A stretch of DNA of 64,000 bases from Entonaema liquescens (taxonomy: Eukaryota > Ascomycota > Sordariomycetes > Xylariales > Xylariaceae): contig CADCSX010000015.1 of NCBI GenBank assembly GCA_902805475.1, forward strand, positions 1-64,000, read 5' to 3'. This document shows, one piece after another, positions 14,601 to 29,000 of this stretch (positions are counted from its first letter, which is position 1; every line of letters begins with the position of its first letter). The notes below the pieces were generated by a model. That model worked only from the letters and a program-made list of their open reading frames with translations, did no database searches and was not told where the DNA came from. The position numbers were made by a program, and so were the translations under genes.

Positions 14601-17600
14601 ATATGTGTAAATTATAATAATAATAATATTTAAATTAAATATAATCTTTTTTAATATTAATAATATTATAAACTTAATTTATTTTCGAAGTATTTTTAAA
14701 TTAATGAAAAATGAAAATTTAAATATTTTATTAATTTAAAAAACTAACCTAAAAAAAATTAATAAAGTAATATTAAAATTTTAAATATTATATTTAATTA
14801 AAATTATAAAAGGTATAAGTTTTAAAAAAAATATAACCATTATAATTAATATTAAAAAAATAATATAAGTTTAAACGGTAAAAGAACTTAATAAATATAT
14901 TTTATATAAAAATATAAAAGGAAAATTTATAATTAATAAAATTAAATTTTAAAGTAAAGTTATATAAATTATTAATATATATATTTTAATAATATTATTA
15001 ATAGTAAAAATAAAGTGGTTTTTAAATTAAATTGTAAATTTAATTAATAATAAATTTACTTAAATATTAAATATTTTGGAAAAATTATATGATTTTATTA
15101 ATGAAGATTAAAATATGTTTAAATTTTTATTAAATAAATAAATTAAAAGTATATGTAAATTTTTAAAGACGTTAATAAGAAATAATAATTATAAATTTAT
15201 TAATAAATAAAGAAAAGTTAATTTTAAGGTTAAATAATTTTTTTTTTATAAAAAAATAAATTTATCTTAATTAAATAAAGTTTTTATAAAAAAAAATTAA
15301 ATAAAATATATAAAAAAATGGGATATTTTATTTATATTAATAAAGATAAATTATTATTTTATGTAAATAATAGTTTAATTTTTTTTAATAATAAATAAAA
15401 GTTTTAAAAAATAACACTTATTGTTTAAAATTATATAATTATATAAATATATTAAAAAATGTTAAGAAATCCTTAATAAATTAAAAGAAATGGATCATAT
15501 GTTTAAATAAATATGTTATAAATAGGTAATGTAATATTATTTTAAGATGGATAAGGATTTTTTCTTTAAAATATATTAAAAAAAAAATTAATATTTAAAA
15601 ATTAAGAAAAAAATTAATTAAAAAAAAAAAAAAACCTTAAACTTAAAACTTAAAAAGTAAATTGAAAATTTAAATATTAGAAAATTAATATTAAATAATT
15701 AATAATAAAAAAACTATTTTTATAATATTTAATAAAAAATATATTATTAAACAAATTATTAATATAATATTTTTATTTTAAGATAAAATTAAATATTATA
15801 AATATAATTATTAAAACCTTAAAAAATAAAAATGGTGTTAAATATATAAAAATTTTAAAAATTCTAAATATTATATATAATTTTTATATAAAATTATATA
15901 ATTATAAATTGTTAAACATAATAATTTTAGAATGGTTTTTAAAAAATATTTTTAAATTAAATAATAAAGAAATAAATGTGTTTATTGAGCTTATTTTAAA
16001 AAGAAAAATAAAAGTAATTATTAAAAAAGTAATCTTAAAAAAATTATTTAAATATAATAATATCCTTATTAAATTCTATAAAATTTTTATAAAATATTAA
16101 GAAGAATGGTATAAAAATAAAACTTTTAAATATAAAGTTACAAAAATCTTAATAAAATTTTATAAAGGATTTTAAAAAAGGGATTTAATATTTAAGAATT
16201 GGATAAATAAAATTTTAATAATATTATATAAAAAAGGAAATTTAAAATTCCTTAAAAATTATAAATTATTATTTTTAATAAATATAAATTATAAAATACT
16301 TATTTATAAAAATATTAATGTAAAAATTAGTTTAAATTTTAAAAAAAGTAATTAAAAATTAATAATTAATTTTTTTCCTAAATAAATTAATAAATAATAA
16401 TGTTAAAATAGTATAATAATTAATTTAGAATTATAAAAATAAGGAAAATGGTATAGTTTTTTTTTTTTTAAATTAAGAAAAAGTGTATGATAAAGTATTT
16501 TATAATTTCTTATAGAAATTAATAAATTTTTTAAGAATATTAATATTTTTTATTAAATAAATTTAAATTTTATATAAAAGTGTTAAAATTAAGCCTTTTA
16601 TAAATAAATATTTTAAGAAATTAATAAAGGTTTTAAATGGAATAAAATAAAGTAATTTAATTAATTATCTTTTTTTTATTATAAGGATAAAAGCGTTAAT
16701 TAAAAAGATCGTAATTTACTTAAATATTATTAAAATGAACTTAGAAATTATAATTTTAAAGATATTAATATATATTAATAATATAATAATAATTTTATAA
16801 AATTAAATAAAAATTATTTTAATAAAAAAGATATTTAATTTATTTAATTAAATAAATAATTTAAAAATAAATTAAGATAAATTATATTTAATGAGAATTA
16901 AAAGTTACTTTAAAATTTAATTAAATAAGATAAAAATTTTTATAATAAAAGATTTTTATAAATATTTAAAGATATTTATTAATATTAAAAATAATTATAT
17001 TAAAGTATTAAAAAATTATTAAGTAAAAATAATAGTTAAATATTAAAAAATAAGAAATCTTTATTTTAAATATTTTTTTTTAATAAAAAAGTAAGTTTAA
17101 ATAATAAATTTTTTAATTATATTATAAATATAATATTAAATTAAATTTTTTAATATATAACTATATAAAGAAAACTTTAAATAAAAATATTAAAAAATAA
17201 TTTAAGATAATAAATAATATAAAAAAGGTATTTTTAAAATAAAAACTTTAATATATATTATAATTAAAAAAATAATTACTTATTTAAATTTATATTAAAC
17301 ATAATTGGTAAAATATTTATTTATAAATAAAGCTTAAATTTAAATATTAATATTTTATTTTATAATAAAGTATTTATAAATATAATAATTATTTAAAAAT
17401 TTTTTATAATTATAAGGTTTTAAATAGTTTTATTTAAAATAAAAATTAATAATAAAGAAAAATAAAGATGGATATATTTATATAAAAGAATTTAAGATTT
17501 TTAAAAACGTATTAAATATATTTTTTTAGTATTATCATAAAATAAGTAAGATTTTAAAAATAAAAGTAAAAAAATGGGGATTAAAAATTTAATTAAAATT

Positions 17601-17900
17601 ATAAAAAATGGGTTATAAAATAATTAAAAATATTTAAAATTTAAAAAAAATTTATTTAATAGATTTTTAAGATAGTTTTTATAAAATATTTTAAAAGTTT
17701 AAAAAATTATATAATTTTTTTAAAATATTATTTTAAAAGAATGGAAGAGTTTACTTTTAAATATTAAATAATAGATAAAAACAAAAAAACCATTTCACTA
17801 TATATTAATAGGAAATAAAAATAGTTTTATAAATAATTTAAACTTTACTTAAATTTATAAAACGTTTTTAAAGTATTAAAATATATGTAGTTGGTAAATT
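14600..17900 (+). pseudogene. RIP-inactivated LINE ORF2 (endonuclease-reverse transcriptase)
   Basis: Three fossil motifs lie in the right order and spacing on the + strand. At 14,722-14,757 a frame reads NILLI*KTNLKK, matching the apurinic endonuclease motif DIxxLQETN with Q to stop and E to K. At 16,200-16,335 an open stretch reads W...LYKKGNLKFLKNYKLL...NYKIL, matching the LINE reverse transcriptase segment around LYKKGD...NYRPISLL...DYKIL. At 16,477-16,800 one frame reads EKVYDKVFYNFL, then NGIK*SNLINYLFFI, then YINNIIIIL (16,771-16,797), matching F-x-KAYDRV, GxxQG-P-S and the catalytic YADD with A to I and D to N. Endonuclease and YADD are about 2.0 kb apart, as in L1-type ORF2. The second motif is in a different frame from the other two, so there is at least one indel. 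The LYKKG...DYKIL wording is closer to L1-like LINEs than to the fungal Tad1 type, by recollection only. Outer limits are uncertain. Confidence 0.8.
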
Positions 17901-20900
17901 AAAGGGTTAATTATACGCTTTATATTTATAGTTTTTATATATTATATATACTTTATTTATATATTTAATTAAATAATTAATAAATATAATTAATTTATAT
18001 TTTATAATTTACTTTTATTTTTAATATGGAAGATTAAATAAATAGGGAATAAACCCGTAATAATAATATTAAAAATATAATTAAAGTATATTAAAAATAT
18101 TTTAATAAAATATTAATGGAATCTTAAATTTAAAAAATGATTAAAATAAAATTTTACGTATTTAAAACTGGAAATTTATTGTAAAGATTTTTATATGGAA
18201 TAATATTAATAAGTATAAAATTATTATAGGAATTATAAAAGGAATAATATTATTTTATTGATAAATTAAATTATTTTATAAGTTATATTTAAATTAAATA
18301 TATTATAATAAAAAAAGTTTAATAAAGACTTTTTAAAATATAAAAAATTTTTAAAAAAGGAAAATTTATTTATACTATATAATTTTAAAAAATTAATAAC
18401 TTTAATGGTTATAATATTAAAAAACGCGGATAATAATATTTTAAAAAAATAATTAATTTATTATTAAATGGTAGTGTGGTTTTTATAATTAGTATATTTA
18501 AATTATTTTTTTTAAAACTTTTATAGTTTTTGGATTTTTTAAAAAGTTATTGGATATTTTAGAGAAATATTTTAAAATAAAGTAATATTAAATTATATTT
18601 TATTTTTAAATAAATAATATTAAAATAAAAAATAAAATAAGAAAATTTTTTATTTTATATAAAGGATGTAATTAAAAAATATTAATAATTAAGTAAATAT
18701 TTAAATAAATATTATTTTTTTAATAATTAAAGTATATAAATATATAATATTTTTTTAATAAATATTAAATTAAAATTTTTTAATAATGTTTTTTTTAAAG
18801 TTTTTAAATATAAATAATTATTATATAAATATATTTATTAATATTTTTAATTATTAGATTTCTATTTAATATATAAATTAATTAATTTATTCATATTTTT
18901 CTTAATTTTTTATTAAAGTGAATTAAATGGTGGTATTGTAAATGTTACTTATTATATTTTATTAATTTTAAGTAATATATATATAATTATTTGTATTTTT
19001 GTAGTTTTTGGTTTTTAAAGAATTATTATATATTTTAATATTTTTAGGATATAATTATTTATTTTATTTTAAATATTAAAAAGAATATTAAATAATACTA
19101 TTATTATTATTCTTTTTTAAAAATAATAAGTTAATTTTATTTTAATTTATATTTTAAGAAATTGTTTATAAATTAATATTAAATTAATTTTAAAAGTTGA
19201 ATTAAATATATAAATAATAAAGTTAAGGTTAATTTTAATATTAAAATTTATAAAGTTTTAAATAATTTTAAATGGTATATTATAATTATAAATATTTAAA
19301 TTTTTAAGTAAATAATTTTTATTTTATATTATTAAATTAAAAAAATAAAGTGTTTAATTAAGAATTTTTAAATTTAAATAAAAAGATAATTTAAATTAAA
19401 TAAGTAAATATGTATAATAAAATTATAAAAATTATTAAATTTAAAATATTATTAATATTTATAATATTTTATAATTTCATTAAAATAATTATATTTAAAT
19501 TAGTAAATATAAATTTGGATTACTAATTTTTATAATAATATAATAAAATAAGTATAATAGATGATATTGTTTTAATATAAAAATATTAAAAAAAAATAAA
19601 AAGAAAATTATGTTAAAAAATTTATATAAACCATAATAAAGACTTTATATGTTAAATAAAAATCATATTTATATTTATTATTTTTATAAAAATAATTATT
19701 TAAATAATATTAACATTTTTTATATAATTTATAATAATTTTTATTTTTATATTATTATATAATATATTTGGAAAATTATAATAATATATGATTATTAATA
19801 TTTTAAAATTAAAATATAATATTTAATATATATAATATTTAAAATATAATAATTATTTAATAATAATTAAAATTTATATTTTATTTAATATAAAATTTAA
19901 ATAAATTCCGATTAAATTTAAATAAAATTTTATATAAATTTATACATAATAATTAATTTATTATTATATAAATAATCATTTTATTAATTTTTTATATATA
20001 TATTTAAATATTTTAATTTTAAAATTTACTTTATTATTATATAATATTAATTTTATTTATATAAATTTCATAATATATATATAAAAAAATATTATCTATT
20101 AATTTAAAAATAAAATAGGATTAATAATTTTTTTAAAATATTTTAATATATTTAAAAAATTTATAAAAATTTATAAAATTCCATTATTTTTTTTTTTTTT
20201 TTAATATATAATAATTAATAAAAATTTTTAAAATTTAATATATTATTTTTAATTTTTTTTAATTTTTTAATTATTTAATTTATAAAATTTTATTATTATT
20301 ATTATTATTTTTTAATTTAAAATTCCTTTATAAAATGTAATAAAATTTAATATAATTATATATAATTATTAATATTAATAATAAATATATTATTCTTTTT
20401 TTTAATTTATTTAATACTTTTTAATATTTATAGAAAAAAAATATTAATAATTTAAATAAATTTTTTAAATAAATTTTATAAAAATTACAATTTTTAAATT
20501 TTTTTTTTTCTTTTTATTTTTTAATTTTTTATACTATTTATTTTTTTATATTTTTTTATAAATAATAATAATCTTTTAACCTTTTTAATTTTCTATAATA
20601 AATTATATATTTTAAATTTTTTTTTTTTATTTTTAAATATAATATATAAATGCAATTTATTTCCAAATAATTATAATTAAACTTATTTTAATATTATTTA
20701 TAATCCTTATATATTAAAATAATTTTAAAAATACTATTTTAAAATTTTTTTAAAAATAATTAATGTTTATAATTTCGATTTAAATTTATATTTAATTTTT
20801 ATTATTAAAAAGTTGCTTAATATTTTACCCTTTTATATATTTATTAATTAATATATTATTATAAATAATTTTTATAATATTATTAAAATATTATTTTAAA

Positions 20901-23010
20901 TATTTCAAATAATTATTATATTATTTATATATAAAATTATTTTTAATTTAAAAATTACTTTTTATATTTTTATAAACCATTTAAATTTTTCTTATATTTT
21001 TATTTTAAAGTATTTTTTTAATACTATTTTTAATATTAATAGATAATTTTTATAAATTATATTTAATTAATAAATATATTTATATTTTATTTTTTTTAAT
21101 ATTATTTTTATTATAATAATATTTATAATAATAAATAACATATTTTTTAATAATATTTTTTTTATTAAAAATACCTTTTTAATTATTTTAAATAATAATT
21201 TTTTATATTAATATTATATATCTTTTTAATTAAATATTTATAAATATTATATATATATTATTTATTTTTTTAAATATATTTTCTTAACTTTTATATTATA
21301 TTCCAATATTATATAATAATATTAATTATAAAACTGTATAAATTATTTTATATAAATTATTTATTAAAAATTTTTTAATTATTATTCAAAAACCTTTAAT
21401 ATAATTAATTATTTTTATTATTTTTAATAATTTTATTTTTTAATTAATTTTATATTTTAATTTCTTATATAAATAAATTTTTAATTATTATATAATTAAA
21501 AGTGTTTTTATGGTTTTAAATTTAAATAAAAAAATTAATCTTACTTTTTTTCTTAATTATTTTACTTAATATTTTTTTTTAATATTTTCTTAAAAATTAA
21601 ACCTATTATATTAACCATATATCCTCATTTATTAAATAATTTTTTAAAAATTTTAAAATTGTAAATTACTTAATTTAATATTATTTTAATTTTTAATTAT
21701 ATATTATAATTAAAATAAAAATAATTATTAATATATATTTATATAAAATCTTTATATTTAATATATTTATTAATAACATTTTATTAATAAATATAAGTTT
21801 TTTTTATAAAGATATTTAATATAATATTTATAAATTTTTATTAATAATATATGTAAATATATTAATTATTTTAATTTTTAAAAATTTATAATAATTTTAT
21901 CTTTTATTTATAATATTATTTATTTAATAAATTAATATTATATATATTTATATATTTTTTATATATCTTTTATTTATTAATAATAATAATAAATTTTATT
22001 TTATTAATTAATATTTTTAATAAAATATTTATTATTATAAGAAATATGAGGATATAAATTATTAATTCTTTAATAAAATCTGTTATTTTTTTATTTTTTT
22101 TAAAGAAATATTACACAATATCTTATAATAATAAAATTATTAATTTTATAAAATTAACTTTAATAATATTTAAAATAATTTTATATATTTAATAAATATA
22201 AATATATTAAAAAATATAATATATAAATTATATTTATATATTAATTTAATTTATTTATTTTATAAATAAAAAAAAAAAAATTTTTTATATATATATTTTA
22301 TATTAAAATATTATATATTAAATAATCCTTTAACTATTTATTTTAATAATTAAATTATATAATAAAATTAATTTCTTTTAATATAAAATTACTTTTTAAA
22401 ATTAATAATAATTAAATTCTAATAATTACCATATTTAAAAAATCTTTTAACTTATTATTTATAATAATTAATTTTATATAATTTAAGAACATATTTCCCC
22501 TCACCAACATCATAATTAATATTATAATATGATTAATATTTAAATAAAAAACATCGTTCATCATTAATATTATAAAAAAGATATTTAAAAAATTTAAAAT
22601 TAAAACGTTTTCATTTTTATAAATTATACCTTATACTTTATATTTAATTCTATGTAAAATAATATAATAAATTATATTATTACTTCCATTAATATAATTT
22701 AAATATCTTAATTATTACATTAAATCTTTTATATTAAGATTTCCTTTTACATAAACTTATAATAATATATATTTAAAGAAAATACTTAATATACTTATAT
22801 TTATTAACTTTTTATATTAATATTATATATTTAAAAATATTTTAAATTTATTTATAATTATTATCTCATTTTTTAATAAATATATAATATTTTTAATTAA
22901 ATATTTTATTAAATTATAAAAATAATAATAATATTTAAAATTTATAATTTAAAAATTTAAATTTAAATTAAATTTACTTAACTTTTACCATATTTTACAT
23001 TTCTAACTTA
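17900..23010. other. AT-rich block without genes, opposite strand skew
   Basis: From 17,900 to about 19,600 the + strand stays purine-rich and may be the 3' part of the LINE. From about 20,000 to 22,950 the skew reverses: C is kept (ACC, TCC, ACTT) and G is nearly absent, so any old coding sequence there probably lies on the - strand. I could not identify a family from the - strand translation. Confidence 0.5.
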
Positions 23011-26000
23011 TAAATTTCTATACTATATTAAAACATTTTAAAAATAAAATATAAAATATAAAAATATAATATTTATTAATATTTATTATTTTATTTTTTA
23101 AATAACATTTAAAATAATTAAATATTATTTAAATATAAAATCCTTTATTTATATTATTTTTTTTAATTTTTTCTTTTATTTCATTTATTTTTTATTATTA
23201 TTATTTTTTATTATAATTAAAATAATTATTATAATAATTAATATATTAATATTTAAATTTATATTTTATTTTTTATTAACATTTTTATTTAATTTAAACT
23301 TTTATTTATTTATTTTTTATATTTTTTTTTTATTTTTTAATTTCATATTTTTTTATAATATAAACTTTTTAATTAAAGAACCTCATCTTTATTAATTATA
23401 TTAAAGGTAATATATTTTTTATTAACATTTTATTTATTTAAAACCAATTTTTATTAAATAATATATTTATTTATGTTTATATTTTTTATTAAGTAATTAT
23501 TAAATTTAATCTTAATTATAAAAATCCTTTAAATATTTAAATTAATTTATCAAATATTAAAAATTTAAATTAAGTTATTTGTAATGGTTAAAATGTAAAT
23601 AAAAAGAAAAAAAAACTATATTATTCGATAATATTATTAAAGTTTTTTTATAATATAAATATATTTATTTTTTAAATAAAATATTTATTAATTATTTATA
23701 TATATTAAATATTTTGTAATATTATATTTAATATTTTATAATTTAATTAAATAATTTAATTAATTAATTTAATATTTTTTATTTTATAAATTTAAAAGGA
23801 ATATATATTTGAAATAAAAAAAATAAAAAATATTAATATATTAAAAAATTTTAAAATAATAATAAAATAAATATAAATAAAAATGTTTAAAGTGTAATAT
23901 TAATTATTTTATGGATTTTTTAATATAATAAATATTAATATAAATAAATATTTAATAATACCTTTAATTTATATATTTTTATTTTTTAAAAATAAATTTA
24001 TTTAATTAATAATTAATATTTTATTATTTTTATTAATATTTAATAATTAAAAAAAATATTTTATATGGATCTTTTTATTATAAAGGTTATAAAAATATAA
24101 TAGTTTATTATTTTTAATAAAGTTTTTATATATTGTTTTTTTCTTTTTTATAAGGGGTATTAAGAGTAGGTAATATTAATTTTTTAATTTGGATAAAATA
24201 TTAAAAATATATTAATAAATTATTTAAATTATTAAATTAAAATTAATAAAGAAATTTTTTATTTAAATATTAATATTTAATAAATTAAAATTTATATTAA
24301 ATTATTTATTATTTTAATATAATAATAAATAATAAAATATTAAAATAATAATATTATTAAAAAAAAATAATTATATAAAAAATTATATAAATTAAGAAAT
24401 TTTTTATTTTTATTTTTAATTTTATTAATAATTAATGTTTTTTTTATATAATATAAATTATTAATTATAAATTTTATTAAATAGTTTTAATTTTATAATT
24501 TAAAATTTAAATTATTATTTATAATAAATATATAATATTTTAAAAATTAATATTTATTAAATTAATGTTTTTATTAATTCTTAAAATATAAATTTTATAA
24601 TTTTTTTTTTAAATTTTTAAAATAATATATTATTATTATTATTATTATTAAAATTATTATTAATAATAAATATAATTATTTTATTAATATATTTAAAATT
24701 TAGATAATCTTTTATAGAAATAATAAAATAATTCCTATTAATAATTTTTTCTATATTTTTCTTAAAAATAATATTTTATAGCATTTTTATAAAATTAAAT
24801 ATAATTTAATTTAAATATTTATTTTAAATTTAAAATTATATAAAATATTTAAAAGAAAAATAATTATTTTTATAAGTTTTTTTTTTATATAAGAAAAAAA
24901 AATTATTAATAAATATAAAATTATTAAATTTAATTTAAAAATATATTTGGTATTTTTAAATAATATTATCTAAAATATTTAATATTTTATTTTATTTTAA
25001 AGATAAATTTAAAATTAAACTAACGTAAAAAAATAAATAAAAATTAATTTAAATCAAATTTATTAATATTAATAAATACTTTAAACAATTAAACCTTAAT
25101 AATAAATATAAAATAAAAGATATATATACTTTAACACTTTTATAAATATTATAAATAAAATATTTAATATAATATTTTAATATAGTATATTTTATTTATT
25201 AAAAATTATAATATAAATATTATTTATTATTTAATAAATTAATTATATTTTTTTAATAACTCTAATACTATAAAATTCAATTATTTTATATTATCATATA
25301 TAACATTTATAAATATTACAAAAAAATGCTTATTTTCTTTAATTAAACCTTAAATTTAAAATAATAAAATATTATATTTTATATTATTATAAAAGTATTA
25401 AATATTATTAATATATTAAATTATAATTTTATTTTTAAAATAAAATTTATATATTAATTTATTATATAATCATTAATATATATTATATATTAATTTTATT
25501 TAAACATTATTTAATATTTTTATTTAATAATATAAGTTTTTATATTTAAAAATTAAATAAAAATTTAAAATAAGTTAAAATTTAAAAAACTTATAAAATA
25601 TATTACTTTTAAAATTTTAAAAACTTTTTTAATTTTTAATATAATTAATAATTTTAAAAAAAAAGATAATATTTTTTTTATTAATATATATATTTAATTT
25701 TAAATTTTAAATAATATATATTTTATAATTATTATAAATATTTAAAATATATAATTTTAATTTCTTTTTGAGAATTAAAATTAAAAAATATTCCTAAAAT
25801 ATATTATTAAATTTAAAATTAAAATTTAAATGATATAATATATATTAATTTTAATATATTAAAATAAAAAATATTAATAAAGTTTTATTTTAACAAATAT
25901 ATAAAATATATATTATTTTAATAATATTTATAATATTTAAATTAAAAATATAAAATTATAAATTACAAATAATTAATGGAAATTAATATATTTTACTATT

Positions 26001-29000
26001 AAAAGGGGAATTTTTTAAAAATAAATTTATATTATTTTAAATTAAATTTAATTAAATAAATAGTAATAAAATTTTAAATAATATAAAGATAAATAAATAA
26101 AATTTATTTTAATATAAATTATATATTAAATATTTATAAATTTTTTTTTATAATAAATAAAAAATATTTATTTTATTAAATATATTATATTATTTATTAT
26201 AATAAATAATATAATAAATAATAATATAATAAAATAATTATATATTAAAATGTATATAATTAATAATATTATATATTATATATTATATTTTAAAATATAA
26301 AATAAAAAATAAAAAAATAATAAAATAAATTAAAATATTTAAAAATTAAATATATATTTTAAAAAGTTTTATTAATATATAATATTTTTATATATAAATT
26401 ATTAATTAATTTAATAAATATTAATATATTTAATTAAATAATAGTAAGATTAAATACTAAAAATAATTATAAAAAATTAAAAATTATATATTTTAAATAT
26501 ATAAAATAAATATAATAATATAAAATATCTTTTGCCCTTTTATAAAAATAAATTAATATATTTTATTAAGATTTATAAATTAAATAAAATAATAATATAA
26601 ATAAGAAATATAATAATAAATTTAGTAAAAAATATAAGATTTTTAAAAATATAGTTAAATAAAAAATTAAAATAAATAAAATATTAATAAATAATAAAAA
26701 TAAGAATAAAAAAATAATAATCTGTTTTTTTAAAATTAATAATATTTATATGGGAATATAATTTCTTAAAAATAAAAAAAATATATATAAAAATTAAAAG
26801 AAATGTAATAATATATAAAATAACAATATAATATATATTAAATAAAAATAATAAAATATATAAAATTATAATTAAATTAAAGAAAATTTAATTAATGTAT
26901 TTTTAAGAAATAATAAAAGTATATAAGGTAATATTAATAAAGTATATAAAAAATAAAATGGGTTATTTTTTATTAAATTTATATTTTAATAAAAAAATAG
27001 TAGAATTAAAAAGGAGAAATAATAATAAAAATAATTTTGTAAAAAGGATAAGGTGGAATATTTAAAAATAGTTTTAAAAATTATAAATATAAAGTTACTA
27101 CTTAATAAAAAAAAGTAAGGGTAAGTTAAAACATTTTTTTATTATTATTTTAATATAAAGATTAAATAAATAAAATTTTAAAAAGGAAATTACCTTTTAA
27201 AAGAAATGATATTATAAGAATAAAAAATAAAATAAGATTAAGGATATAGTTAGAATATAATTATATGAAAATTATTTTCGAAAAAAGAATGGTTAAAAAA
27301 GATTTATAAATTGTTAAGAAAATATAAAATATTAATATTGATTTAAATATATATAAAGAAAATAAATTTAAAAATATTTTTATTCGAACGGGTTATATTA
27401 AAAGTAAAGATGTTAAAATATTAATATAAGTAAAAAAAAATGGCGTATTATATAATAATGGAATATTTTAAATTTATAATATAAAAAAAGAAGTTTTATA
27501 ATAAATTAATATTAAAAATATTTAATTTATAACGTAATTATGAAAAAACGATAAAAAATAATAAAAAAATAAAGTAAATAATTTAATAGTTTTTAAGATT
27601 AAAAATCTTATTTATATATAATTTAATAATAAATTTAATAAAAAAAAAATATAAAAGTTAAAATTTAAAGAAAATTTAATTATAATATAATGGATACGAA
27701 TTAAAATAAATATTTATAAGGCCGTTATAATAAAGTTATAAAGGTAGATAATTTAAAGGTCTTTTAACGTTAATGTAACTTACTATTTAACTTTAAAAAA
27801 ATCGTTAAAAAAAATATTAATTTTAAAAAAATCATTACTTTTATTAACATTATTATCATTAATAAATTTAGATTTATTTAATATATTAAAAATAATATTA
27901 TTTAATTTTCCTTTTTTAAAACCATGTAAATTTAATAATTTAAAATAAAAAAGTATTTCTTTAAAAAAAAAAAAATATAAGTTTATTATTATTTGGATAC
28001 ATTTTTCATTAACTTTTTAATAAATATGGTAAAAGTTTTAAAATAAAATATATATTTTACGATAATTTATTAAAAAAACTTACAATTTTTAAATAAAAAA
28101 ATAGTTATTATTTATTTAAAAATTAAAGAAAATAAATTGGTATAAAAAATAAAAAAATAAATGGATAAAATAAATTTTATTATAATTGAAATAATAATAT
28201 ACCTTAAAAATTATATTTTATTAATATTATAATTAAACCCGATATTATTCGCATTTTTATTAATTTACAAAGTAATAAAGAAATGTAATTTTAAAAATAT
28301 ATTATTTTTTAATTATAATAAATTTATATATAAGTTATTTTATAATAATAATAAAACGTAATTAAGTTTTTTTTAAAATTTTATAATATAAAAAGGTTAT
28401 TTCGGTTTAAATTTTAAAAGGTATTTAACTTTAAATATTATTAAAGAAAGTTATAAAAAAAGTTAAAAAATAAATTAAAATATTTAAATCTTTAATTATA
28501 TTATCAAATCTTTAAAAAAAAAATTAATATAAATTAATTAAATAAATATAAATTAAAGATTAAGAAAAATAAAAAAAGAACGTACTTGGATATATTTTAT
28601 AATTACTTTAACATAATAATAATAAATTTATTAATTAAGAAATGTTATTAAATAATTTATATAGAAAAGGAAATTTAACCCGTGTTTAAAATAAGTATAG
28701 GTTAAGTGGAAATAAAATATATAAAAATAAAAATAGTAATAATAATTTAAATATTTAAAAAATATATAATTTTACAAAAAAATAAAGTTATTATTATTAT
28801 TGTTATTATTACTTAAAATAGTAAATTAATAATAAGGTATAATTAAAGATAATAAGATAAGAAAAAAGATAAATGTTTAAAATAAATATTTTAAAAAAAA
28901 CGTTTAATAGAAAAAAAAAAAAAAAAGCAATATTTTTTTAATATATATAAAAAGTAATTGTGTTTATTGAATATATTATTATTATATATTATTAATAAGA

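Noticed and set aside
15909..16100. 63-codon open frame
   Set aside because: It lies inside the LINE ORF2 fossil, between the endonuclease and reverse transcriptase motifs, and is a surviving stop-free stretch, not a gene.
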